Below, piece by piece: positions 1 through 9,993 of a stretch of 64,000 nt of DNA. The notes under the pieces were generated by a model. That model was not told the DNA's origin, searched no databases, and saw only the letters and a program-made list of their open reading frames with translations. Origin of the DNA: Roseicyclus salinarum (lineage in GTDB: Bacteria > Pseudomonadota > Alphaproteobacteria > Rhodobacterales > Rhodobacteraceae); the NCBI RefSeq assembly GCF_029624655.1, contig NZ_JARRSA010000020.1, forward strand, positions 1 through 64,000. Reading direction: 5' to 3'. The position numbers and the translations under genes were made by a program. How positions within the stretch are numbered: position 1 is the first letter of the stretch; the number at the start of each line of letters is the position of its first letter.

Positions 1-77
1 TGGTCGGAGTGAGAGGATTCGAACCTCCGGCCCCTGCCTCCCGAAGACAGTGCTCTACCAGGCTGAGCTACACTCCG
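1..77 (-). tRNA. tRNA-Pro (anticodon CGG)
   Basis: Read on the minus strand, the sequence folds as a cloverleaf. The acceptor stem CGGAGTG pairs with CACTCCG, followed by A and an encoded CCA at the window edge. The anticodon stem CTGTC/GGCAG encloses the loop TTCGGGA, giving anticodon CGG (reads CCG, proline). The T arm carries GGTTCGAATCC. The length is 77 nt with CCA. The C1 start is usual for bacterial proline tRNAs. Confidence 0.96.
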
Positions 78-123
78 ACCGTGCCGCGCGGGATAGCGCC
101 GGTTGCGCGGCAATGCAAGAGCG

Positions 124-1128
124 TCAATGGGCCGGATGCGTTGCGTCCGGGGCGCTTCGGTGCTGCGCTCCGCGCTGGCTGTCCGGGAGGAAGGGGGCGA
201 CCCTCGGCGCTGACGGGGATCCGATCCGCGACCGGGTGCGAAGGACGGGCGTGGTGCGCGACCGGCCGCCGCGATCCTCGCGAATGACGATGTAGATCCC
301 CGAGGCGACGATGATCGCGGTCCCGATCACGGTCGGCGTGGAAAGCCCTTCGTCGAAGAAGACGATCCCGAAGACCGACGCCCAGATGATCTGCGAATAC
401 TGCATGGGGGCCACGGTCGCGGCGGCGGCCGCACGATAGGCGAAGATCAGGAGGTTCGTGGCCACAAGCGCGAGCGCCGCGATGACCGCCAGAAGCGCGA
501 GGTCCTGCCCGGACATCGGCCGGTAGACGAAGGGCAACGCGAGGCCCATGACCACGAAATTCGCCATCATCGGATAGAGGATGAGGACGACCGTCCGTTC
601 CTCCCGCCCGATCCGGCGCATGATGACGGCCCCGAATGCGCCACAGACCGCCGCCACCAGCGCCGCGACATGCCCGGGCGTGAGGGCGGTCGCGCCGGGC
701 TGCAGAACGACGAGGACGCCGCCCAGCCCCACGAGGACCGCACCGGCGCGGCGGATGCCGACGCGCTCGCCGAGGACGGGAACGGCGATCACCGTGATCA
801 GGAGCGGGGCGGCGAAGAGGATCGCGTAGACCTGCGCCAGGGGCAGCGCGCTGAAGGCATAGAAGGCGGAGGCGCCCGTGACGACGACCAGCGCCGTTCG
901 GAACGCGGTCCACCACGGATGGACCGGCCGAAGGTTGCCGTGCGACGGGTCGCGCATCAGGGTGAACGTGACCATCGGAAAGCCGAAGAGAACGCTGAAG
1001 AACACGATCTGGAACGGCGACAGGCTGCCGCCCAGATACTTGATGATCACGTCATGCGTCGCGAACACGCCGAAGGCTGCAAGCGCAAGCAGGACGCCGC
1101 GAAGGTTCGCGTTCTCTCTGAGGGGCAT
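124..1128 (-). CDS. EamA/DMT-family membrane transporter
   Basis: This is a 334-residue integral membrane protein with about ten hydrophobic helices in two repeated EamA halves (roughly residues 8-145 and 155-285), the layout of drug/metabolite transporters. The N-terminal half has a helix around HDVIIKYLGG and the second half ends in a typical terminal helix near GIYIVIRED. The polar, Arg-rich tail of about 45 residues after the last helix is cytoplasmic and of no recognised function. The substrate cannot be told from sequence; relatives export amino acids, nucleosides or metabolites. It is the first gene after tRNA-Pro and follows leuB on the same strand after about 100 bp, so it may be co-transcribed with it. 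A second DMT protein lies at 13987-14862. Confidence 0.88.
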   Translation of the reverse strand: MPLRENANLRGVLLALAAFGVFATHDVIIKYLGGSLSPFQIVFFSVLFGFPMVTFTLMRDPSHGNLRPVHPWWTAFRTALVVVTGASAFYAFSALPLAQVYAILFAAPLLITVIAVPVLGERVGIRRAGAVLVGLGGVLVVLQPGATALTPGHVAALVAAVCGAFGAVIMRRIGREERTVVLILYPMMANFVVMGLALPFVYRPMSGQDLALLAVIAALALVATNLLIFAYRAAAAATVAPMQYSQIIWASVFGIVFFDEGLSTPTVIGTAIIVASGIYIVIREDRGGRSRTTPVLRTRSRIGSPSAPRVAPFLPDSQRGAQHRSAPDATHPAH

Positions 1129-1229
1129 CGGCTTTCCGGTCCTTCGAGTGTGGGCCGTTCCGGTTTCGCGGCGAAGTTAGCCGAGAATTCCTTGAGCGAA
1201 CACGTCGCGCGGGCGTCCCGTGGCGCGGC

Positions 1230-2330
1230 TCAGCCCGCGGCGAGCTTGGCCACGATCGCGTCTCCCATCTCGGCGGTCGAGACCGGGGTCATGCCTTCCT
1301 CGCCGAGCAGGTCCGCGGTCCGCAGACCGTCGGCAAGCACCGCCTCCACCGCCTTCTCGAGGCGGTCGGCCTCGGCGCCGAGGTCGAAGGAATAGCGCAG
1401 CGCCATGGCGAAGGAGAGGATGCAGGCGATCGGGTTGGCCTTGCCCTGCCCCGCGATGTCGGGGGCCGAGCCGTGCACGGGCTCGTAGAGCGCCTTGGGG
1501 CGCCCGTTCTCCATCGGCGCGCCGAGCGAGGCCGAGGGCAGCATCCCGAGCGATCCGGTCAGCATCGCGGCGAGGTCCGAAAGCAGGTCCCCGAAGAGGT
1601 TGTCGGTCACGATCACGTCGAACTGCTTGGGCCAGCGCGTCAGCTGCATGGCGCCCGCGTCGGCATACATGTGGCTGAGTTCCACGTCGGGATACTCGGC
1701 GTCGTGCACCTCCTGGACCACCTCGCGCCAAAGGACGCCCGATTCCATGACATTGGCCTTCTCCATCGAGCAGACCTTGTTCGACCGCTTGCGCGCCAGC
1801 TCGAAAGCCGAGCGCGCGACCCGGGCGATCTCGCTTTCGGTGTAGCGCTGCGTGTTCACGCCCACGCGCTCGTTGCCTTCGGTATGGATGCCGCGCGGCT
1901 CGCCGAAGTAGACGCCCGAGGTCAGCTCGCGGATGATCATGATGTCGAGGCCGGCCACGACGTCCTTCTTCAGCGAGGAGAAATCGGCCAGCGCGTCGAA
2001 GCACTGCGCCGGGCGGAGGTTGGCATAGAGGTCCATCTCCTTGCGCAGGCGCAGAAGTCCGCGCTCGGGCTTCACCGAGAAATCGAGCACGTCGTATTTC
2101 GGGCCGCCCACGGCCCCGAGCAGGACGGCGTCGACGGCTTGCGCCCTGGCCATCGTCTCGTCCGTCAGCGGCGTGCCGTGCGCGTCGTAGGCGGCCCCGC
2201 CCACGAGGTCCTCGCTCACGTCGAAGGCGATCCCCTGCGTGCCGAACCAGTCGATGACCTTGCGCACCTCGGCCATGACCTCGGGGCCGATCCCGTCACC
2301 GGGCAGGATGAGCAGTGAACGATCGGTCAT
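1230..2330 (-). CDS. leuB: 3-isopropylmalate dehydrogenase
   Basis: LeuB oxidises and decarboxylates 3-isopropylmalate to 2-oxoisocaproate with NAD+, the third step of leucine synthesis, in the cytoplasm. The 366-residue protein has the family landmarks in order: GDGIGPEV at the N terminus, GAVGGPKYD, the substrate-loop arginines in [20 protein letters not shown], the [15 protein letters not shown] segment, the metal-binding aspartates around [10 protein letters not shown] and [13 protein letters not shown], and the NAD-binding [17 protein letters not shown]. Length and start fit the family. leuD (4543-5148) and leuC (8402-9808) lie upstream on the same strand but are separated by unrelated genes, so this is not a compact leu operon. 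Confidence 0.97.
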   Translation of the reverse strand: MTDRSLLILPGDGIGPEVMAEVRKVIDWFGTQGIAFDVSEDLVGGAAYDAHGTPLTDETMARAQAVDAVLLGAVGGPKYDVLDFSVKPERGLLRLRKEMDLYANLRPAQCFDALADFSSLKKDVVAGLDIMIIRELTSGVYFGEPRGIHTEGNERVGVNTQRYTESEIARVARSAFELARKRSNKVCSMEKANVMESGVLWREVVQEVHDAEYPDVELSHMYADAGAMQLTRWPKQFDVIVTDNLFGDLLSDLAAMLTGSLGMLPSASLGAPMENGRPKALYEPVHGSAPDIAGQGKANPIACILSFAMALRYSFDLGAEADRLEKAVEAVLADGLRTADLLGEEGMTPVSTAEMGDAIVAKLAAG

Positions 2331-2394
2331 GGTCTTGGTCCCTCGCGTTGAACGGAATCTTCAACGGATCGCCTAGTCCGCCGCCCCGGAAGGG

Positions 2395-3570
2395 TCAAGG
2401 TCGCGTCGTTGCGCCATCCGCAAGCGACAGGTCCATCCAGACCAGCCGGTGATCCGACGCGGCGGCCGCGGTCGCCGGGGAGACGCCCATCAAGGTCCCG
2501 CCATCGGACGGCCACAGCACCCCGGAGGCGAGGACGCGCATCGTGCGAGAGGGCAGGATGTAGTCGACACGCAGATCGCCGGGCCACGGATCCTGCCAGT
2601 CGGCCGTGGCCGGGCTGCCCGACGCCCCGGCGGGGACGGCGTCCCGCAGCGCCGGGTGTCCCAGAAGCGCGCGCAGGGAGTCGCGCCGCCCCTCGCCGCG
2701 CGAGGGGTCCACGTTGAACGTCCCTGCGACCGCGAACCGCGCCGCGGTGAAAGGCGCTCCGCCCGGCGTCCAGCCGTCGAGGTAGAGCGTCCAGAACCGA
2801 AGCTCGTCCGCGTTGCGCCTGCCGTTGCGATCCTCGGGGCCGTCGAAGACCGGGGGCGAGGCGTGGCTGCCAAGCAGGTGGACCGGCCCACCCGGCGCCA
2901 GGATCTCGACATCCCACGCCCCGACCGAATGCAGCGCCAGCACGTCAAGGGCCTCGGGGGGCGTGACCTCGGCCGCAGAGGCTTCGGGAAGCGCCACCCA
3001 CGGCAGGTCGGTGAAGTCCCGCACCGCGCCGACGGGATGCCGGGACAGAAGCGCCATGCCGCCGTCACCCCGGAACAGCCCGTAGCCCTGCGCGTCCCGT
3101 GCCCTGTAACTTCTTCCGTCGCCATCGAGGTCGATGCCCGTCGGACGCCCGGTGTTGGGCGCCGCCGCGAAACGGTGCGGGTAGTCGAGGCCCGCCTCAG
3201 CGAGCGCCCCGGCAAGAGCCTGCAGCGCGGCGAGGCCCACGTCGTGGTCCATGTCGAGCAGAAGGAGCACATCCGCCCTCGCCGCCACGATCACGTCGCG
3301 GGCCGCGAGCACCTGCGGATCGTCGCCCGACACGATGTCCGCCAGCAGCAGGCCGGGCCCGTCGCGGGAAAACGCGGTGTGATAGACGGCAAGGCGCAGG
3401 GTCTCTGCGAAGGCCGGGAAGGCTGGAAGCGTTACCGCGACAAGGCCGGCGAGGGCGGCCCGTCCGAGGCGATGCCGGCCGTCAGACGCGCGCGGCGCTG
3501 GCCGATCATGTCGGCGATCCGCCCCATTGCGAGGCCACGCATCAACATGCTCAGCGGGATGAACATCCAC
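2395..3570 (-). CDS. secreted endonuclease/exonuclease/phosphatase-family protein
   Basis: The residues from about 55 onward resemble the EEP (DNase I/sphingomyelinase-like) fold: a metal-ligand stretch LLLLDMDHDVG, later AVAGTFNVDPSRGEGR, a product-like segment near LRVDYILPS, and a final SDHRLVWMDL motif whose Asp-His pair is typical of EEP catalytic centres. A hydrophobic segment (LAGLVAVTLPAFPAFAE) just before the domain looks like a signal peptide, so the product is probably periplasmic or secreted. The only start before that segment is a GTG at 3570, which forces a 139-nt overlap with the end of the upstream membrane-protein gene. This start is uncertain. The exact substrate (nucleic acid, phospholipid or other) is unknown. 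Confidence 0.75.
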   Translation of the reverse strand: MDVHPAEHVDAWPRNGADRRHDRPAPRASDGRHRLGRAALAGLVAVTLPAFPAFAETLRLAVYHTAFSRDGPGLLLADIVSGDDPQVLAARDVIVAARADVLLLLDMDHDVGLAALQALAGALAEAGLDYPHRFAAAPNTGRPTGIDLDGDGRSYRARDAQGYGLFRGDGGMALLSRHPVGAVRDFTDLPWVALPEASAAEVTPPEALDVLALHSVGAWDVEILAPGGPVHLLGSHASPPVFDGPEDRNGRRNADELRFWTLYLDGWTPGGAPFTAARFAVAGTFNVDPSRGEGRRDSLRALLGHPALRDAVPAGASGSPATADWQDPWPGDLRVDYILPSRTMRVLASGVLWPSDGGTLMGVSPATAAAASDHRLVWMDLSLADGATTRP

Positions 3571-4286
3571 AGCGTGATTCCCCAGACCTGCGCATGTGGC
3601 GATGCAAGCAGCGCGATCTCGATGTGGTTCGCCGCCACGACGGCGACGACCGGAAGCACGAATGGCGCGAAAACCCCTAAGATCACGTTAACGAGGGAGT
3701 CGCGCCGCAACCTTTTGACGACATCTCCTCCGGTGGTCGGGTCGAAGGTCGGCAGGTTGATCCAGACGTTGAACGAGCTTCCCCGGTTCGGCCATTGGTG
3801 CAGACGGATCAGGAGCGCGAAGATGAAGATCGAGGCAAGCATCACGACGGTCGCGATGCCCGTCATGGCCTGGATCCTGTTCACGAGGGACGGGTCGAGG
3901 CCGGCCGGCAGGTGAACCTCGATCATCTGGACAGGGCTGAACGGGAAGTCGAGCGCCGTTGCCGCGAGGATGCCGAAGGCGCTGACGACGAGCGACAGGC
4001 TGGACCCGGAGGTGGGTTCGGCGTTGCCAACAAGGCTCAGCAGGAACAGCGTGACGAACAGGGTCAGGATGCGGACGCGGTTGAACGGTGGCGCGTCGCG
4101 GAATTCCACGAGACCGGGGTAGGTCGCCGCGTATTCGATGCCGACGAACAGGCCGAGTGCGAGCGCGACAAGCGTCACGACCTGCGTTCCCTCGGGACTG
4201 GTCCCTGGTATCAGAAGCGACGGCGTCGCGATCACCACGACGACGATCAGCGCACGCGCAATGGCACCTACGAGCTGGGTCAGCAC
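3432..4286 (-). CDS. multi-pass membrane protein of unknown function
   Basis: This is a 284-residue protein with about seven predicted membrane helices, beginning with a hydrophobic N terminus (ALIVVVVIATPSLLIP). Two polar loops stand out, around PFSPVQMIEVHLPAGLDPS and a cytoplasmic-looking stretch FDPTTGGDVVKRLRRDS. I do not recognise a named family and see no catalytic motif. It overlaps the following secreted EEP-type gene by 139 nt if that gene uses its only available start, which suggests translational coupling. Composition matches the chromosome. It is probably a conserved hypothetical membrane protein of Rhodobacterales, but this is a guess from context. Confidence 0.75.
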   Translation of the reverse strand: MLTQLVGAIARALIVVVVIATPSLLIPGTSPEGTQVVTLVALALGLFVGIEYAATYPGLVEFRDAPPFNRVRILTLFVTLFLLSLVGNAEPTSGSSLSLVVSAFGILAATALDFPFSPVQMIEVHLPAGLDPSLVNRIQAMTGIATVVMLASIFIFALLIRLHQWPNRGSSFNVWINLPTFDPTTGGDVVKRLRRDSLVNVILGVFAPFVLPVVAVVAANHIEIALLASPHAQVWGITLWMFIPLSMLMRGLAMGRIADMIGQRRARLTAGIASDGPPSPALSR

Positions 4287-4542
4287 AGACTCTACCTCAA
4301 TCTCGAAGCCGGTTGTCCCGACTCCTTTAGTTTTTGAATCAGTCCGCCGAGTGTCCCGCTCGGTCCAAAATTACGAAAATTGGCACCGTTGCGGACGATC
4401 CGCGCCCGATTTTTGCCACAAAGCTGCCCAGATTGCCCCAGCCGCGCAAGCGTTGGGGCCGCGTGTCCGGGCACGGGGCAGCATATTGGGCACACAGGTG
4501 TGCCGCAATTGCATCAGTTGGTGAAGCCCGAGTGGAGGGCGG

Positions 4543-5148
4543 TCAGACCCAGGGACGCGCCTGGTCGGCCTGCGCCTCGAAACTGTCGATGGCGGCGGCC
4601 TTTTCCAGCGTCAGCCCGATATCGTCGAGCCCGTTCAGCAGGCAGTGCTTGCGGAACGGGTCGACGTCGAACGTGATCTCTCCGCCGTCCGGGCCGGTGA
4701 TCATCTGGTTCTCGAGGTCGATGGTGACGACGGCGTTCGCCCCGCGCTCGGCATCGTCCATCAGCTTGTCCACGTCTTCCTGCGGGAGGACGATGGGCAG
4801 GATGCCGTTCTTGAAGCAATTGTTGAAGAAGATGTCGGCGAAGGACGGCGCGATCACGCAGCGGATGCCGAAGTCCAGAAGCGCCCACGGCGCGTGCTCG
4901 CGCGACGAGCCGCAGCCGAAGTTCTCGCCCGCCACGAGGATCTGCGCATCGCGATAGGCGGGCTTGTTCAGCACGAAATCGGCGATCTCGTTGCCATCGT
5001 CGTCATAGCGCATCTCGTCGAACAGGTTCTTGCCAAGTCCCGATCGCTTGATCGTCTTCAGGAACTGCTTGGGTATGATCATGTCGGTATCGACGTTGAT
5101 CAGGGGCAGCGGCGCGGCGACGCCCGTAAGCCTGTTGAACTTTTCCAT
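4543..5148 (-). CDS. leuD: 3-isopropylmalate dehydratase small subunit
   Basis: LeuD is the swivel-domain subunit that with LeuC isomerises 2- to 3-isopropylmalate. The 201-residue protein begins [20 protein letters not shown] and shows the family motifs: [32 protein letters not shown] (the substrate-contacting GCGSSREH), and [10 protein letters not shown]. Full length. It lies between leuC and leuB on the same strand, with a DUF4198 gene upstream and a 256-bp gene-free stretch downstream (4287-4542) in which I see only an inverted repeat GCCCCA/TGGGGC without a T tract. Confidence 0.97.
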   Translation of the reverse strand: MEKFNRLTGVAAPLPLINVDTDMIIPKQFLKTIKRSGLGKNLFDEMRYDDDGNEIADFVLNKPAYRDAQILVAGENFGCGSSREHAPWALLDFGIRCVIAPSFADIFFNNCFKNGILPIVLPQEDVDKLMDDAERGANAVVTIDLENQMITGPDGGEITFDVDPFRKHCLLNGLDDIGLTLEKAAAIDSFEAQADQARPWV

Positions 5149-5206
5149 CGCGGCACTCCTTCGTCCGGCCTTCCGATAGCGCGGAGGCGCGCCGGGGGCA
5201 AGCCGC

Positions 5207-6034
5207 TCAGGGCGTGGTCTCGGGACGCGGGACCTCGAAGGTGAGACTGGCCCGAAGCGTGCGCCAGTGCGACCCCGGCGCTGCGCCCTCCGCCGCAGGC
5301 TCGAGGATGACGGAGGTCACGAGATACTCCATTCCCGCAGCCACCGGCAGCACGACGATGCCGTTGCCGTCGGTCTCGTAGCGCTCGAATACGGCGTCTC
5401 CGCCCTCGACCGGACGCGCGGTGACGTCGACCTGCACCGCGCGGCGCGGCGCGTCGTCCAGCCAGAACTGCACCGGAAGCACGCTGGCGAGACTGTCCGT
5501 ATAGGGATTTGCGAGGGCGAGGAATTCCGCGCGCATCCCGACGCGCACGTCGGCGCCGCGCGCATGGCCGACAGCGACGAGCGACTTGGCGTAGCGCACG
5601 CAATCCTCGCGCACCGGGGCATCGGCGGGCTGCGCCGCCTCCGTCGTCTCGGCCAGGATCGCGGCCAGCCCGTTCTCCTCGGCGAAGGCGACGAAGCTCG
5701 GCCAGTCGTCCCATGTCAATCCGTATGACGTCGTCTCGTGGACGATCACCGCCAGGCCCTCGGGCAGACCCGTAGCGCTGAGCGCGGGGATGTCGCCGTT
5801 CTCGCCCTCGATATCGAACGCGCCCTCGGGGGTGATGATCTCGAAGCGCTCGATCTCCTGGCGGGCGAATTCCTGCGAGGCGCCCATGAAGCGCTGGCCC
5901 AGCCTCAGATCGGCGCGCAAGGTTTCTTCCGCCGGCCACCTGTAGGCGTGCGGCGAGATCCAGAATTCGTTCGCGAGGACGGGCCCCGCCGCAATGGACA
6001 GTGCGAGCGTCGCCGCGACCGCGAAACGAGGCAT
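5207..6034 (-). CDS. DUF4198-type periplasmic protein
   Basis: The 275-residue product starts at the ATG at 6034, directly before a clear signal peptide ([21 protein letters not shown]). The mature part opens with [12 protein letters not shown] and continues with an all-beta pattern, the usual beginning of DUF4198 proteins, which are linked in other bacteria to metal uptake and to TonB-dependent or nickel transport. Histidines near the mature N terminus could bind metal, but no transport gene sits beside it. It is divergent from the MFS transporter at 6224, with a 189-bp shared upstream region. A longer upstream reading in this frame runs antisense to the MFS gene and was rejected. Confidence 0.82.
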   Translation of the reverse strand: MPRFAVAATLALSIAAGPVLANEFWISPHAYRWPAEETLRADLRLGQRFMGASQEFARQEIERFEIITPEGAFDIEGENGDIPALSATGLPEGLAVIVHETTSYGLTWDDWPSFVAFAEENGLAAILAETTEAAQPADAPVREDCVRYAKSLVAVGHARGADVRVGMRAEFLALANPYTDSLASVLPVQFWLDDAPRRAVQVDVTARPVEGGDAVFERYETDGNGIVVLPVAAGMEYLVTSVILEPAAEGAAPGSHWRTLRASLTFEVPRPETTP

Positions 6035-6223
6035 GAGACGTGTCCTTTTCCTTCCCTGAACACTCCTCTGTCCGATGGCTGGCCATGTCAATGGCATTGC
6101 GGCTCGGGTTCGCCCTTGTGCGGCCAGCGAAAAAAGCGGCCGGGCACCTGTCCGGGCGCACTGGCCAACGCCTTGAAGGGGGCATATGGGAGGGGTCAAC
6201 GCGCGTCTTCGGTGGCTTCCGCA

Positions 6224-7432
6224 ATGCTCCGTTTCCTTGCCGACAACCGGCGCTGGCTCGCCACGGGCCTGCTGCTCGCGTTCGGCTCCTCCTTCGGACA
6301 AACGTGGTTCATCTCGCTCTTCGCCGGCGAGATCCGGGCGGAATACGGCCTGAGCGACGGCGACTGGGGCCTGATCTACACCGTCGCGACACTGTCCTCG
6401 GCCGCCCTGCTGCTTGGGCGCGGCTCGTGGGCGGATACCGTGAAGCTGTCGCGCCTCGCCCCGCTGATCGCGGCCACCTTCGCGGGCGCCGCGCTGCTGA
6501 TGGCGTTCGGAACCTCGGTCTGGATGCTCGGTGTCGCGGTGTTCCTGCTGCGCTTCTGCGGCCAGGGCATGTTCAGCCACATCAAGATGACGGCGATGGC
6601 GCGCTGGTTCGTCGCGACGCGTGGCCGTGCGATGGCTCTCACCAACCTCGGCTATCCGCTGGGCGAGGTGCTGCTGCCCCTGCCCGCGGTCCTCGTTCTC
6701 GGGGCGATCGGGTGGCGGGCGTCGTGGCTGGTGGTGGCGGCGGTGATCGCGCTGGTGGTGCTGCCGTCGCTGGTGCGCCTTCTGGCGCAGGACCGCGCGC
6801 CCCAGGGTACGACCGGGACCACGGGCGCGCCGGGGATCGGCGGGCTGCACTGGACCCGCCGCGAGGCCCTGCGGCACTGGCTGTTCTGGGCGTTGGCGCC
6901 GCTCATGCTGACGCCGGGTTTCATCGGAACGGTGATCTTCTTCCACCAGGTCCACATCGCCGAGGTGAAGGGCTGGAGCCTCGTGTCGATGGCGCCGGGA
7001 TACCCGGCATATGCGGCCAGCACGGTCGGCATGGCCTTCGTGACGGGATGGGCGGCGGACCGGTTCGGCCCCGCCCGCCTCCTGCCGGTCATGGTCCTGC
7101 CGATGGCGCTTGGCATCGCTTTGATCGGCCCTGCGGAAACGCCGCTTGGCTGGATCGTGGCGCTGGCCATCATCGGCGTCACGCAGGGCATGAGCACGAC
7201 CACATGGGGCACCTTGCTTCCGGCGATCTACGGCACGAACCACCTCGGGTCGGTGCGGTCGCTGGCCACGGCGCTGATGGTGGTCTCAACGGCGATCGGC
7301 CCGGGGCTGACCGGCGTGGCGATCGACTGGGGCATTCCGTTCCCCGATCAGGGCATCGTCATGGCGATATGGTGCGTCGCGCTCAGCGCGGGAATGGTCG
7401 CGGTCCTGCGCAAGCTGGCGCGCGAGGCGTAG
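6224..7432 (+). CDS. MFS transporter
   Basis: This is a 402-residue protein with twelve predicted membrane helices, the major facilitator layout. The conserved loop between helices 2 and 3 appears as GRGSWADTVKLSR and its second-half counterpart as GWAADRFGPARLLP. The start was set at ATG 6224 because the first helix follows directly (RRWLATGLLLAFGSSFGQTW); longer frames upstream lack coding character. Substrate is not evident; helix 1 with SSFGQTWFISLFAGEIR resembles oxalate/formate-antiporter-like and monocarboxylate MFS members. It is divergent from the DUF4198 gene and could share its promoter region. Confidence 0.87.
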   Translation: MLRFLADNRRWLATGLLLAFGSSFGQTWFISLFAGEIRAEYGLSDGDWGLIYTVATLSSAALLLGRGSWADTVKLSRLAPLIAATFAGAALLMAFGTSVWMLGVAVFLLRFCGQGMFSHIKMTAMARWFVATRGRAMALTNLGYPLGEVLLPLPAVLVLGAIGWRASWLVVAAVIALVVLPSLVRLLAQDRAPQGTTGTTGAPGIGGLHWTRREALRHWLFWALAPLMLTPGFIGTVIFFHQVHIAEVKGWSLVSMAPGYPAYAASTVGMAFVTGWAADRFGPARLLPVMVLPMALGIALIGPAETPLGWIVALAIIGVTQGMSTTTWGTLLPAIYGTNHLGSVRSLATALMVVSTAIGPGLTGVAIDWGIPFPDQGIVMAIWCVALSAGMVAVLRKLAREA

Positions 7433-7464
7433 CGGCGGCATCTAGCGAAGGCGATGTCGTGGGG

Positions 7465-8157
7465 TCAGTCGGCGCGCGACTGGCGGCGGCGCATCATCGC
7501 GAGGCCGCCGAGGCCGGCCAAGAGCATCCATCCGGCGGCAGGCAGCGGAACCGGCGTCATCGTGATCGACCCCAGAATGTCGATGCCGTTCCGCGTTCCT
7601 TCGGCCGAAAGAAACGACCCGTCCTCGAGCACGAACCCGTTGAGGATGTCGAAGTCGTCGACCGCGATCGTGTATCGCGTGTCGCCGACGCGGATCGTCT
7701 CGGTCAGGCCGCTCGCCGCGGTGACCGTGATCACGTCGGGGCAGCCAGGAGTGCAGAGGGAGTTGATCGTCTCGTCGTGGGTCAGGGAGAAGCGGGGCGC
7801 GAATGAAAAGCTGACACCGCCGATCTCGCCCGAAATCGAAATGCTGAGGTCGGTGGAGGAAAGGGCGTCGCCGCGAATGGGGGTGTTGTCGTGATAGAAC
7901 GTGCCGACGCGGAACGTTCCCGGCGCCGTCGCGGTATCCCCGCCCTCGAACGCGTATCCGGCGCTGGTGTCGAATTCGCCCCAGGTGATCGTGTCGGTCC
8001 CGGCACCGGCGGCGACACTGCCGCCTTCCAGAGCCGGGTTCAGCCAGACGCCGTCCACCGTAAGGCCGTTGACCGTGATGGCGCTTGCAGCGCCTGCGCA
8101 GAACATTCCGGCCGCGACGGCGGCAGCTGCCGCGATGTTCCTCGATCTGATCGCCAT
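7465..8157 (-). CDS. VPLPA-CTERM sorting-domain surface protein
   Basis: The 230-residue secreted protein starts at ATG 8157 with a signal peptide (IAAAAAVAAGMFCAGAASA). The body is beta-rich and low in lysine, with two cysteines (SLCTPGCPD) that could form a disulfide. It ends with the sorting signal VPLPAAGWMLLAGLGGLAMM followed by RRRQ: a VPLPA motif, one hydrophobic helix and a basic tail. This is the Rhodobacterales variant of PEP-CTERM, recognised by an exosortase that removes the tail and attaches the protein to the surface or to exopolysaccharide. The exosortase gene is not in this window. Its function is unknown; such proteins are usually matrix components. Confidence 0.88.
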   Translation of the reverse strand: MAIRSRNIAAAAAVAAGMFCAGAASAITVNGLTVDGVWLNPALEGGSVAAGAGTDTITWGEFDTSAGYAFEGGDTATAPGTFRVGTFYHDNTPIRGDALSSTDLSISISGEIGGVSFSFAPRFSLTHDETINSLCTPGCPDVITVTAASGLTETIRVGDTRYTIAVDDFDILNGFVLEDGSFLSAEGTRNGIDILGSITMTPVPLPAAGWMLLAGLGGLAMMRRRQSRAD

Positions 8158-8401
8158 CGGTTCTGCGCCCCCAATCGGTACTATACGCCCGGCACGGCAC
8201 CGCCGTTCCGGTTGATTCCCGAGACGTAACACATATCCGACAAGATTTTGCCACGTTTTTCGAAGCCCGCGCCAATTGGCGGCTTCACTCCGAAACAGTT
8301 TCCGGCTCCATTCCGATCTGTTCGGAAATAGGCGACAAATGCGCGAACAGCCGCTCCGTGACGCCGGAAGCCTGCCCCGGCATCGCGGCGCGGCCGCCCG
8401 A

Positions 8402-9808
8402 TCACATCAGTTCGCGCACATCGGTCAGGCGTCCGGTCACCGCCGCCGCCGCCGCCATCGCGGGGCTCATCAGGTGAGTGCGCCCGCCCCGTCCCTGCCG
8501 CCCCTCGAAGTTGCGGTTCGAGGTCGCCGCGCAGCGCTCGCCGGGGCTCAGCTGGTCGGGATTCATGGCGAGGCACATGGAACAACCCGCGAGGCGCCAC
8601 TCGAAGCCCGCCTCCTTGAAGATGTCGGCCAGCCCCTCTTCCTCGGCCTGCGCGCGCACCAGGCCCGATCCCGGAACGACCATCGCGCGGAGGCCTTCCT
8701 TGATCTTGCGGCCCTTGAGGATCGCGGCCGCGGCGCGCAGGTCCTCGATCCGGCCGTTGGTGCAGGAACCGATGAAGACGGTGTCGATCTCGATCTCGCT
8801 GAGCGGGGTTCCCGGCTTCAGGCCCATGTAGTCGAGCGAGCGGGTCGCAGCCGAGACCTTGCCACCCTTGAAGTCCTCGGGCGCGGGCACGACCGCCGTG
8901 ATCGGCAGGACGTCCTCGGGCGAGGTGCCCCAGGTCACGACCGGCGCGATGTCCTCGCCGCGAAGGGTCACGACCTTGTCCCAATGGGCGTCATCGTCGG
9001 ATTGGAGCGTCTTCCACCAGTCCATCGCTGCCTCCCACTGCGCGCCCTTCGGCGCGTGGGGGCGGCCCTTGACGTAGTCGAAGGTCGTCTGGTCCGGCGC
9101 GATCAGGCCCGCGCGCGCGCCGCCCTCGATCGCCATGTTGCAGACCGTCATCCGGCCTTCCATGGACAGCGAGCGGATCGCCTCGCCGCAATACTCGATG
9201 ACGTAGCCGGTTCCGCCGGCGGTGCCGGTGGCGCCGATCACCGAAAGCGTGATGTCCTTGGCGGTGACGCCGGGCGCGAGCTGGCCCGTGATCTCCACCT
9301 TCATGTTCTTCGACTTCTTCTGGATCAGCGTCTGGGTCGCCAGGACATGTTCGACCTCGGACGTGCCTATGCCGTGGGCCAGCGCCCCGAAGGCGCCGTG
9401 CGTGGCGGTGTGGCTGTCGCCGCAGACGACGGTCATGCCGGGCAGCGTCCAGCCCTGCTCGGGGCCGACGATGTGCACGATCCCCTGCCGAACGTCGCTG
9501 ACCGGGTAGTAGTGGATGCCGAATTCCCGCGCGTTCGTGTCCAGCGCGGCGACCTGGATGCGGCTGTCCTCGGTCATGTTCGCGGGGTCCTCGCGGCCCG
9601 GCGTCGTCGGCACGTTGTGGTCGGGGACGGCGATCGTGCGATCCGGCGCGCGCACCGTGCGCCCGGCCATGCGCAGCCCCTCGAAGGCCTGCGGGCTTGT
9701 GACCTCGTGCACGAGATGGCGGTCGATGTAGAGAAGGCTGGTGCCGTCCTCGGCCTCGTGGACGAGGTGGGCGTCCCATATCTTGTCGTAGAGCGTCTTG
9801 CCGGTCAT
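8402..9808 (-). CDS. leuC: 3-isopropylmalate dehydratase large subunit
   Basis: LeuC carries the [4Fe-4S] cluster of isopropylmalate isomerase. From the ATG at 9808 the protein has 468 residues, matching the family. It begins [16 protein letters not shown] and contains [40 protein letters not shown], and the cluster cysteines in [13 protein letters not shown] and [13 protein letters not shown] longer upstream reading to 9895 lacks family similarity. The next upstream gene is a TPP-dependent enzyme on the same strand. The 244 bp between this gene and the VPLPA-CTERM gene hold no recognisable gene. Confidence 0.97.
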   Translation of the reverse strand: MTGKTLYDKIWDAHLVHEAEDGTSLLYIDRHLVHEVTSPQAFEGLRMAGRTVRAPDRTIAVPDHNVPTTPGREDPANMTEDSRIQVAALDTNAREFGIHYYPVSDVRQGIVHIVGPEQGWTLPGMTVVCGDSHTATHGAFGALAHGIGTSEVEHVLATQTLIQKKSKNMKVEITGQLAPGVTAKDITLSVIGATGTAGGTGYVIEYCGEAIRSLSMEGRMTVCNMAIEGGARAGLIAPDQTTFDYVKGRPHAPKGAQWEAAMDWWKTLQSDDDAHWDKVVTLRGEDIAPVVTWGTSPEDVLPITAVVPAPEDFKGGKVSAATRSLDYMGLKPGTPLSEIEIDTVFIGSCTNGRIEDLRAAAAILKGRKIKEGLRAMVVPGSGLVRAQAEEEGLADIFKEAGFEWRLAGCSMCLAMNPDQLSPGERCAATSNRNFEGRQGRGGRTHLMSPAMAAAAAVTGRLTDVRELM

Positions 9809-9993
9809 GGGGGTCTCTTTCGGTTCGGTCGTGTTCGGGAAACGGGACTGGTCGCGCCGCCTAGCCGAGCGGCGGCGCTGCGCGCAGCCGCCCATGGAAC
9901 CTCCAGGGCAGGCGCGCGGGATCCCCGATGTCGAAAACGCCGGTCATGCCCGTGCCATATATCAACGCGGCAGGCCTTGCCAAGAAGGTGCGG

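Noticed and set aside
4434-4460. Terminator after leuD (GCCCCA/TGGGGC inverted repeat)
   Set aside because: Stem is imperfect and there is no T tract in the direction of leuD transcription.
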